Source of the DNA: Candidatus Bathyarchaeota archaeon
GTDB taxonomy: Archaea > Thermoproteota > Bathyarchaeia > Bathyarchaeales > Bathycorpusculaceae
Direction of reading: 5' to 3'
Assembly: GCA_026014845.1 (NCBI GenBank)
Contig: JAOZHM010000103.1
Location: 1-7,084 of the forward strand
DNA length: 7,084 nt
The notes beneath the pieces were generated by a model. The model did not search any database. It was not told the origin of the DNA and saw only the letters and a program-made list of their open reading frames with translations. Shown piece by piece: positions 1-5,299 of this stretch. Within the stretch, counting starts at the first letter, position 1; each line of letters starts with the position of its first letter. The position numbers and the translations under genes are program-made.

Positions 1-1
1 A

Positions 2-715
2 GCGATGTTCGCGGTTCAGTGTCCGAACGCTGAGAAGGCTCTTCAGAAAATTTCTGGAGCAGATTTAGGTAAAATTGGAAGATTCAAGTGCCGAAATTCA
101 CGTTTAAAGGACGTGGAAGTTATCATCTCTAGGACTGGGTATACTGGTGAAGATGGCTTTGAAGTCTTCGTATGGAATGCCTCATTAACGAAACCTGACA
201 ACGCGGTGAAGTTATGGAACGCCATTCTTGAGGCTGGTAAATCCTTTCGAATAGAACCCTGCGGCTTGGGGGCAAGAGATACCTTAAGGCTTGAAGCAGG
301 AATGTGCCTTTATGGAAATGACATTGACGAAAGCACAACTCCTCTGGAAGCAAGGTTAAACTTCGTTGTGAAATTCCAGAAAGAAAATTTCGTGGGGAGG
401 GATGCATTGCTGAAACAGAAAAAAGAGGGAATTAAACGTAAACGCGTTGGAATACGGATGATAGAGCGGGGTGTACCTCGACAAGGATTCGAAGTTTATG
501 ACGACAAAAACGAAAAAGTAGGGTATATAACAAGTGGAATATTTTCACCATTACTTAAATATGGCATAGGAATGGCTTATGTTCAGGCAGCTCAAGCTCA
601 GAAAGGGAACCTCGTAAAGGTTAAAATACGCGGCAGATTAGCAAAAGGCAAGATCGTGTCATTTCCATTTTATGACGCTGAAAAATACGGTTATAAGAGG
701 AAAACTATAACATGA
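2..715 (+). CDS. gcvT: Glycine cleavage system T protein (aminomethyltransferase), 5'-truncated by the window edge
   Basis: The open frame enters from the left edge (first full codon at 2), so about 130 N-terminal residues are missing; 237 are visible. GcvT takes the aminomethyl group from lipoyl-GcvH and gives methylene-tetrahydrofolate (or a related pterin) plus ammonia, in the cytoplasm. Counting from the Met at base 5, family signatures are RTGYTGEDGFEVF (43-55, folate-binding region), LGARDTLRLEAGMCLYGNDI (88-107), the TTP that follows (111-113), GRDAL (131-135), PRQGFEV (158-164) and VGYITSGIFSPLLKYGIGMA (172-191). The C-terminus ends shortly after a PFY motif (221-223), as is usual. 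One oddity is QCP (5-7) where the family normally has QGP. No gcvH or gcvP is visible; the next gene is aglB, 65 bases on. Identity is clear; the true start lies outside the window. Confidence 0.95.
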   Translation, partial: AMFAVQCPNAEKALQKISGADLGKIGRFKCRNSRLKDVEVIISRTGYTGEDGFEVFVWNASLTKPDNAVKLWNAILEAGKSFRIEPCGLGARDTLRLEAGMCLYGNDIDESTTPLEARLNFVVKFQKENFVGRDALLKQKKEGIKRKRVGIRMIERGVPRQGFEVYDDKNEKVGYITSGIFSPLLKYGIGMAYVQAAQAQKGNLVKVKIRGRLAKGKIVSFPFYDAEKYGYKRKTIT

Positions 716-769
716 AAAACCGCTAATCAACCATAAGAGAAATAAAACACCTCAATAATCTGTGTTAAA

Positions 770-778
770 GAGATGATC
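770..778 (+). promoter_or_regulatory. Ribosome-binding site of aglB
   Basis: GAGATGATC lies just before ATG 781. It matches 8 of 10 positions of the extended archaeal Shine-Dalgarno consensus GGAGGTGATC when the preceding A is counted. The GAG core is 8 bases from the ATG. It supports the choice of ATG 781 as the start. No convincing TATA box is visible in the 65-base gcvT-aglB gap, so readthrough from gcvT is possible. Confidence 0.5.
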
Positions 779-780
779 AA

Positions 781-2982
781 ATGAGGGTCAGAAACGTCTT
801 ATCAAAGGAACGCCTTGTCAACAGTCTAAAGAGTCTAGGAAAGCTCCGCATCAAAGTGAGCCACGGCTCCCTGCTAACTTTTTCAACTCTCGTGCTTATA
901 CTCTTCATAGCTTTTACAATACGGCTATTTCCTTTACGCTGGGAAATCGATCCAGCAGCAGGCTCAACACAGTTACACCTATCAGAATTTGACCCGTACT
1001 TTCAATATCGGTTCGCTGAATACGTGTTAAAGAATGGTTTCATTTCGTGGGCATGGCCTACACAATGGGTTGACACTCAAAGGTGGTATCCAGGCGGAAT
1101 AAATATTGCAACAGGGGGGCTTCCAGGATTACCACTAACAGCGGCATTTCTATACAGCATCATCTCAGCGTTAGGCGTAGATATTGGTTTAATGGATTTC
1201 TGTGCGATTTGGCCCGCCATTATGGGCGCGCTTGCTTGCTTAGTGCTTTATTTTCTGGGGAAGGATATTGGAGGAAAGCCTGTAGGACTACTTGCCGCTC
1301 TTTTTCTAGCTTTGAGCCCTTCCTACATTCAACGAACTCAAGTGGGATTCTTTGACGACGAAACAATAGGAATATTTGCTCTTCTACTGTTTATGCTTCT
1401 GTTTTTAAGAGCAATAGACAGGGATAGGTCGTTGGGTTCAAGTATGAAATATGCTCTTGCATCAGGCATGGTCTTAGGATATTTCTGTTCCGGATGGGGT
1501 GTCGCATATTATGCAATCGGCATCACGGTTCTTTTCGCTTTTCTGTCAGTACTGCTTAAGAGATATACGCAACGTCTTTTACTATCCTACAGTTTAACTT
1601 TTGGTTTCGGTTTGTTCATCGCAACATGCGTCCCGAAACTTTCGACAACTTATTTGACTACAGGCGTCGTTTTGCCAGTTGCTGGTGTATTTATACTGCT
1701 GTGTTTTTGTGAAGCTTTTCGTGCCTTGACCTCCACAAAATGGAGAACGATATTCATTGTCATTTTGCTCGCCGTGTTAGTTGGTGGTTTTTCCGTTCTT
1801 TGGCAGTTTGGCTACATACGGGGTATAGCTGGAAAGTTTACTTCGGTTATAAATCCGCTGTTCCGAGCGGGGATTCCACTTATAGAGTCTGTGGCTGAGC
1901 ATAGAATTTCGGCTTGGGGGTCCATGTACTATGATCTTGGAATAGTGATAATCTTCTTCCTAGCTGGCTTTTTCTTTATATTGAGAGATCTTAACGATAA
2001 GAACTTGTTTCTCTTAATTTTTGGTTTGTCATCTCTATACTTTGCTTGTTCCATGGTGCGTTTACTTGTGGTTATGGCTCCTGCATTTGGCCTTTTGGCG
2101 GCTGTTGGAATAACACGGATATTGAAACCATTCAACACTTTATTAAAGGAATCGCCAAAAATCAGTGTGAAAAAGAAGTATGTTTTGCAACCTGTCGGGA
2201 AGGAATTTAGCGGTTCTGCTATATTTTTGATTTTCCTCATTCTTATGACAAGTTTTGCTTTTCCAATGCCCAAAGTGTATAGGCAAGCTTGGACTCCAGT
2301 CACTATCTCTGCTGGTAGTCTTCCCATCGTGCCTGCCGAGCCTGTACATGAATGGCTAGACATGTTGAACTGGGTTCAAAGTAATCTCGAAGGGACTACT
2401 GTTGTGTGTAGCTGGTGGGACTACGGGTATTGGTTAACAATTGTGGGTAACGTGACAACGCTGGCTGACAATGCTACGATAAATACGACACAGATACAAA
2501 ATATTGGTTTCATTTTTATGGCTAACGAAACACAAGCATTAGAAATGCTAAAACTATATGATGCAAAATATATCCTCGTTTTCACAACCCTTGACGTCAA
2601 CGGACGTTGGATTGGCTATGGAGATGAAGGAAAATGGATGTGGATGGCACGCATTTCAGGGAAAGCAAGTGACCGATTGCAATCTTCATGGACTGATGAA
2701 TCAGCGTTCGGGAAATATAATTCCTCCACGCGTAAATGGGATTGGAACCCTCTGGGAATGAACTCAACTATTTACAAGTTAATGGCTTGGGGAAAACACC
2801 GCTGGTGTGAAGGCAAAGTGAGAGATCCTGAAGAGGACGAATGGATAAGGAACGGTCTAAGTGCCGCAGATATCGAGCCTAAATATTTCAAGGAGGCGTA
2901 TTTCGCGGGATTAGATGCGGGACAAGAGTATGGCGGTATAGTCCCGCTGATATGCCTTTACAAAATCGACTATCCAAGTTGA
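781..2982 (+). CDS. aglB: Oligosaccharyltransferase catalytic subunit (AglB/STT3 family)
   Basis: This 733-residue membrane enzyme transfers a lipid-linked glycan to Asn in N-X-S/T sequons on the outer face of the membrane. Its order of motifs is complete. A basic cytosolic N-terminus precedes the first helix (about 31-50). The first acidic loop motif is EFDPYFQYR (D71), the second FFDDETIG (D192-E194), and the SVAE form of the SVSE/TIXE loop is at 370-373. The conserved Arg is in FACSMVRLLVVMAP (R427), and the signature WWDYG is at 545-549. A DK motif DEGKWMWMARI begins at D615. The hydrophobic segments from 31 to about 495 fit a 13-helix core, followed by a soluble domain of about 190 residues. 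That domain is compact, with length close to eukaryotic STT3. WWDYGYW is followed by TTLADNATINTTQIQNIG, close to eukaryotic STT3. Glycan structure and lipid carrier cannot be read from the sequence. It is followed after 15 bases by an Alg7/AglH-like gene, probably in one operon. Confidence 0.96.
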   Translation: MRVRNVLSKERLVNSLKSLGKLRIKVSHGSLLTFSTLVLILFIAFTIRLFPLRWEIDPAAGSTQLHLSEFDPYFQYRFAEYVLKNGFISWAWPTQWVDTQRWYPGGINIATGGLPGLPLTAAFLYSIISALGVDIGLMDFCAIWPAIMGALACLVLYFLGKDIGGKPVGLLAALFLALSPSYIQRTQVGFFDDETIGIFALLLFMLLFLRAIDRDRSLGSSMKYALASGMVLGYFCSGWGVAYYAIGITVLFAFLSVLLKRYTQRLLLSYSLTFGFGLFIATCVPKLSTTYLTTGVVLPVAGVFILLCFCEAFRALTSTKWRTIFIVILLAVLVGGFSVLWQFGYIRGIAGKFTSVINPLFRAGIPLIESVAEHRISAWGSMYYDLGIVIIFFLAGFFFILRDLNDKNLFLLIFGLSSLYFACSMVRLLVVMAPAFGLLAAVGITRILKPFNTLLKESPKISVKKKYVLQPVGKEFSGSAIFLIFLILMTSFAFPMPKVYRQAWTPVTISAGSLPIVPAEPVHEWLDMLNWVQSNLEGTTVVCSWWDYGYWLTIVGNVTTLADNATINTTQIQNIGFIFMANETQALEMLKLYDAKYILVFTTLDVNGRWIGYGDEGKWMWMARISGKASDRLQSSWTDESAFGKYNSSTRKWDWNPLGMNSTIYKLMAWGKHRWCEGKVRDPEEDEWIRNGLSAADIEPKYFKEAYFAGLDAGQEYGGIVPLICLYKIDYPS

Positions 2983-2983
2983 T

Positions 2984-2990
2984 AAAGGAG
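2984..2990 (+). promoter_or_regulatory. Ribosome-binding site deciding the TTG start of the aglH-like gene
   Basis: AAAGGAG sits 7 bases before TTG 2998. An in-frame TAA at 2983-2985 lies directly upstream, so the protein cannot begin earlier. The site and the stop together fix the unusually short N-terminus of the next gene. Confidence 0.7.
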
Positions 2991-2997
2991 AGATAGG

Positions 2998-3873
2998 TTG
3001 TTTCCAAAAGCTCCTGACAGTCATAAGCCAAATAAGCCTTTGATCCCGAATGGTTTAGGTGTAATTTATGTTTTAGTTAGCGCGACTTGTCTTTTCTTAT
3101 TGTATTGGTTTGAATTAGCAGACATTGAGACTTCTAACAATGTTTCTCCAGCTTTAACTTTGGCTGTCTGCATATTGTTTGGGGGTTTCATGGGTTTGCT
3201 TGATGACTGGATGGATTTGAGGTGGCGTTATAAGGCTTTCTTTCCGCTAATAGCTGCAATACCGCTTATTTCGTTAGCCTACTGGCTTGGACTGCGTACC
3301 TCTATAACAATACCGATTTTCGGAGCTGTAGATTTTGGCGTTTACTACTATTTCATAGTTCTTCCGTTGATTGTAACTATAACTTCTAATACTGTGAATC
3401 AGCTTGGGGGATTGAACGGTTTAGAAACGATCTGTCCAGCGATAATTATAATGGGGATGATGGCTATCTCAGGGTCAAACGTGATTCTATTATATGTTCC
3501 ATTAATTGCGTGGCTTTTGTTGGCTTTTTTTAATTTCCAAGGTAAAATCTTTGTTGGCAATACTGGATCTTTTGCTATTGGAATGACGTTAGCTGCTTTT
3601 GCAATTATTTCAGATTTGAAATCTAGTTTGCTAATTTCACTTTTACCATACATTATCAATTCTTCATTCATTTTGTTGAATTATTTCCTTTTTAGAGCGA
3701 GGGCGAGTGTTTCCTTTGATGGAGAAAAACTGGTTTCAGATCATAGAAGGAGTTTGGTTACGCTTATTACTTATCGTCGTGCTTTAAGTGAACGCCAAGT
3801 AGTTGCAATAATTTCGCTTTTGGTGGCAGCTTCAACTTCTGCTGCTTTGATATTTCAATGGTTATTGTTGTAA
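2998..3873 (+). CDS. aglH: Alg7/AglH-like UDP-sugar:polyprenyl-phosphate sugar-1-phosphate transferase (GPT/MraY superfamily)
   Basis: This 291-residue polytopic membrane protein is of the type that moves a sugar-1-phosphate (usually GlcNAc-1-P from UDP-GlcNAc) onto dolichyl or polyprenyl phosphate at the cytosolic face, opening lipid-linked glycan assembly. Family blocks are DSHKPNKPLIPNGLGV (7-22, cytosolic loop after the usual helix 1), GLLDDWMDLRWRYK (66-79, catalytic DD at 69-70), NTVNQLGGLNGLE (131-143), FVGNTGS (185-191) and SDHRRSL (247-253). GLNGLE resembles eukaryotic Alg7/DPAGT1 (GxNGLE) rather than bacterial MraY (GxDGLA). Two oddities stand out. The first helix of the family is absent, leaving about nine helices. 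The loop normally reading F-x-G-D has Asn (N188), where MraY/DPAGT1 keep an Asp important for metal and catalysis. TTG 2998 is the only sensible start. It lies 15 bases after aglB, which fits N-glycosylation. The exact sugar and lipid are unknown, and the aglH symbol is by analogy. Confidence 0.85.
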   Translation: MFPKAPDSHKPNKPLIPNGLGVIYVLVSATCLFLLYWFELADIETSNNVSPALTLAVCILFGGFMGLLDDWMDLRWRYKAFFPLIAAIPLISLAYWLGLRTSITIPIFGAVDFGVYYYFIVLPLIVTITSNTVNQLGGLNGLETICPAIIIMGMMAISGSNVILLYVPLIAWLLLAFFNFQGKIFVGNTGSFAIGMTLAAFAIISDLKSSLLISLLPYIINSSFILLNYFLFRARASVSFDGEKLVSDHRRSLVTLITYRRALSERQVVAIISLLVAASTSAALIFQWLLL

Positions 3874-3875
3874 CG

Positions 3876-3882
3876 TTTTTTT
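3876..3882 (+). terminator. Oligo-T transcription terminator after aglB-aglH
   Basis: A run of seven T lies 2 bases after the aglH-like stop (3871-3873). Archaeal RNA polymerase commonly stops at such T tracts on the non-template strand. Position and composition support a 3' end for the glycosylation operon; no transcript data are available. Confidence 0.5.
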
Positions 3883-3889
3883 ATGTGAT

Positions 3890-3914
3890 TGTGTAAGTAT
3901 TATCGTGTTACACA
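3890..3914 (+). other. Small inverted repeat (7-bp stem, 11-nt loop) in the gap after aglH
   Basis: TGTGTAA (3890-3896) pairs perfectly with TTACACA (3908-3914) around an 11-base loop. It follows the T7 tract by 7 bases and is AT-rich, so it may assist termination or mRNA 3' end stability, or may be chance. The rest of the gap (3915-4021) holds a GGCAAA/TTTGCC pair (3921-3926 and 4011-4016), a GGAGGT at 3954-3959 with no well-placed ATG/GTG/TTG, and an 11-codon ATG frame (3938-3973); none is a convincing gene. Confidence 0.3.
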
Positions 3915-4021
3915 CAAAAAGGCAAAAATTGGTTGAAATGCAAGGCTTAATACGGAGGTTGCTGGAGAATTAGTTTCCGTGCACGATTAGTTACTGTGGG
4001 GAATCAGTTATTTGCCCAACA

Positions 4022-4621
4022 TTGAATATCCCAAACGCTTCGGTTTCGGTAGACATCACTAACATAGCAGGTGTCAGACTGGGCGCCAAAGGCGGTACTG
4101 GAGCTATTAATTTCGATGTAAAGGGAAGGCTAGAGGAGAAAGAACGCAGAAGTCAAATGGTTATTGTGAATTTTAGTCTATTTCTGACAACTAAACCGAG
4201 TGTTGTGAAGTTCGAGGTTGAAGGCACTGCAACCTTAACCGGTAAGGATGAAGAAATAAGCAAGATGTTAGAGGTTGACGCTGAAATAAAGGTGCCGTAC
4301 GTTTTCCAGAAGGTTTATCAAAACGCGTTTGCGGCTATGTACCTATTGTCAACCATTTTGAATGCTCCTCCGCCTCCGCATAATCTATTCCCTGTTCCTC
4401 AAGGAGAGGGAGTGGCTACAGAAGATGTTGATGTAGAATCAAGAGTCGGAGAAGTAGTAGTAGATCAAGTTGAAGAAAGAACTGAAGAGCCACCAAGCAT
4501 AGAAAGCAGGGGAGCAACAACAGAAGTGCCTGAAACACCCACAAGAGATGTTAATGTGGAACCGAGAGCAGAAGAACGCGTTGAAAGAAGAACTGAAGGT
4601 TTGGCAGACACGGAAGGTTGA
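4022..4621 (+). CDS. Small soluble protein with a possible SecB-like chaperone core and a disordered acidic tail
   Basis: I do not firmly recognise this 199-residue protein. Residues 5-75 alternate hydrophobic and polar positions in several likely beta strands (SVSVDITNI, MVIVNFSLFLTT, VVKFEVEGTATLTG). A short charged stretch (75-90) follows, then VPYVFQKVYQNAFAAMYLLS (91-110), a likely amphipathic helix, and a proline run APPPPH (115-120) before NLFP. This strand-strand-strand-helix order, ending in a helix and Pro-rich turn, recalls SecB and the archaeal SecB-like proteins; the link is inference. Residues 128-199 are rich in Glu, Val, Arg and Thr, have no hydrophobic core and contain an imperfect duplication. 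There is no signal peptide or membrane helix, so a cytosolic location is likely. The start is uncertain: TTG 4022 has no good Shine-Dalgarno site, no ATG/GTG/TTG occurs earlier in frame, and an in-frame TAG stands at 3971-3973. A leaderless start or an ATT start at 4010 (GGGG 8 bases before) are alternatives. Confidence 0.7.
   Translation: MNIPNASVSVDITNIAGVRLGAKGGTGAINFDVKGRLEEKERRSQMVIVNFSLFLTTKPSVVKFEVEGTATLTGKDEEISKMLEVDAEIKVPYVFQKVYQNAFAAMYLLSTILNAPPPPHNLFPVPQGEGVATEDVDVESRVGEVVVDQVEERTEEPPSIESRGATTEVPETPTRDVNVEPRAEERVERRTEGLADTEG
4424..4600 (+). repeat. Imperfect in-frame duplication inside the acidic tail
   Basis: Two copies, 4424-4489 and 4547-4600, begin GATGTTGATGTAGAATCAAG and GATGTTAATGTGGAACCGAG and end in GAAGAAAGAACTGAAGAG and GAAAGAAGAACTGAAGGT. 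In protein they read DVDVESR...VEERTEE (135-156) and DVNVEPR...VERRTEG (176-193). The copies differ in length by 12 bases and are separated by a Pro/Thr/Glu-rich linker. Both keep the reading frame, pointing to tail growth by duplication. Confidence 0.7.
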
Positions 4622-4636
4622 GTTTCCATAGCAACA

Positions 4637-4643
4637 TTTATAA
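4637..4643 (+). promoter_or_regulatory. Candidate TATA box for queT
   Basis: TTTATAA lies in the gap between the acidic-tail gene and queT. With the usual archaeal spacing of about 25 bases from the TATA centre, transcription would begin around 4665-4671, at the foot of the GC-rich hairpin. The upstream BRE position (GCAACA) is weak. This would give queT its own promoter and a leader of roughly 65 bases. Confidence 0.5.
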
Positions 4644-4670
4644 TCTGAAATCCGTGTGATACATTTTGTT

Positions 4671-4725
4671 GGCGGGTGAGTGGACCTCCACCCGTTCCGC
4701 CATATAAACCCCGGAGTAGGAGGTG
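4671..4725 (+). promoter_or_regulatory. Structured 5' leader of queT with an anti-Shine-Dalgarno loop (candidate riboswitch or translational switch)
   Basis: GGCGG (4671-4675) pairs with CCGCC (4697-4701). Inside, GTGG (4680-4683) can pair with CCAC (4688-4691) around ACCT, or GGGTG (4674-4678) with CACCC (4689-4693) as an alternative. ACCTCC (4684-4689) in the loop region is an exact complement of GGAGGT (4719-4724), the queT ribosome-binding site. The hairpin could therefore either stand alone or form an H-type pseudoknot that hides the site. The segment is much more GC-rich than the gap around it. PreQ1-II riboswitches precede COG4708/QueT genes in streptococci and also use a loop-to-Shine-Dalgarno pseudoknot, so the analogy is reasonable. 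Ligand binding and homology are inference only. Confidence 0.45.
4719..4725 (+). promoter_or_regulatory. Strong ribosome-binding site of queT
   Basis: GGAGGTG ends 7 bases before TTG 4733, a full-strength site that decides the TTG start. A second partial copy, GGAG, lies at 4713-4716. The site is complementary to ACCTCC in the upstream hairpin. Confidence 0.75.
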
Positions 4726-4732
4726 AAGAGAT

Positions 4733-5296
4733 TTGAAATTTGACAGCAGAGACGTAGCTTTAACAGCGATTTTCGCGGCTTTGTACTCGGTTTTGGTCAT
4801 TGTTCAAGGAATTAGTGCTGCTGCATCAATTCAATTGCGTATTGCAGACTGCTTAATACCTTTGTCAGCGCTTTTTGGGTGGCCTGCGGTAATCGGAGTG
4901 TCTATTGGATGTGTTGTAGGTAACACCTACTTTTCTGTAGCTATGGCTAACGGCGTGTATGATATAGTCTTTGGACCTTTGGCTAATTTAGTTGCTGCAG
5001 CATTAATACTCAAATTCAGGAAACGGAGATTTGTTGGATGTGTTTTGGGCTCGGTAATTATCGGTCTGGTCGTGGGTAGCTACATCTGGATGATATACCT
5101 GCCACCGAAAGATATCTTCAGTTTTAGTTTTCCGGAAAACATGCCAGTCTGGACGGTTACAGTGACAAGTATAATGGTGAGCAGCGTGATAGCCATAGCA
5201 GTGATTGGCTACTCATTGCTGAGGATTTTGAGCAGGCCAAACATTCTGAAACCTCTAAAATCTCATGGATTAAAAGTGATCACTGAAGACAAGTAA
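4733..5296 (+). CDS. queT: QueT-family membrane transporter (ECF-type substrate-binding subunit, queuosine/archaeosine precursor)
   Basis: This 187-residue integral membrane protein matches the QueT family in style. Recognised blocks are an N-terminal helix DVALTAIFAALYSVLVIVQG (7-26), then IQLRIADCLIPLSALFGWPA (33-52), VIGVSIGCVVGN (53-64) and YDIVFGPLANLVAAAL (76-91), followed by a helix at about 101-122 and a last helix at about 140-163. The RIAD plus GCxxxN pattern is typical of QueT S-components, which bring in queuosine precursors such as preQ1 or preQ0, usually with a shared EcfT/EcfA module. No ECF ATPase or T-subunit is in the window. In archaea the deazapurine would most plausibly feed archaeosine or another tRNA modification, but this is inferred from the family. 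TTG 4733 has a strong ribosome-binding site. Loop 123-139 (LPPKDIFSFSFPENMPV) is probably extracellular. The gene converges on polB with three bases between stop codons. Confidence 0.85.
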   Translation: MKFDSRDVALTAIFAALYSVLVIVQGISAAASIQLRIADCLIPLSALFGWPAVIGVSIGCVVGNTYFSVAMANGVYDIVFGPLANLVAAALILKFRKRRFVGCVLGSVIIGLVVGSYIWMIYLPPKDIFSFSFPENMPVWTVTVTSIMVSSVIAIAVIGYSLLRILSRPNILKPLKSHGLKVITEDK

Positions 5297-5299
5297 CGT

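Noticed and set aside
1929..2363. 144-codon reverse frame inside aglB
   Set aside because: It lies wholly opposite strongly conserved STT3 coding sequence and shows no family motif; it is a shadow frame.
3921..4017. tRNA-like gene suggested by the GGCAAA/TTTGCC ends
   Set aside because: No T-loop consensus, no D-arm and no plausible anticodon stem can be found between the ends.
3938..4021. TAG at 3971-3973 read as pyrrolysine, joining the 11-codon ORF to the downstream gene
   Set aside because: The joined region has no beta-strand or family pattern matching the core, no methylamine methyltransferase context exists, and TAG is used as an ordinary stop in polB.
4671..4701. Hairpin as an intrinsic terminator of the upstream gene
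   Set aside because: No T tract follows it, and it lies just downstream of a TATA-like box and just upstream of the queT ribosome-binding site, which fits a leader better.
4465..4800. 111-codon reverse frame across the acidic tail, the queT leader and the queT start
   Set aside because: Low-complexity Ser/Leu/Thr composition is explained as the complement of the Glu/Val-rich tail; it runs through two forward genes and the hairpin.
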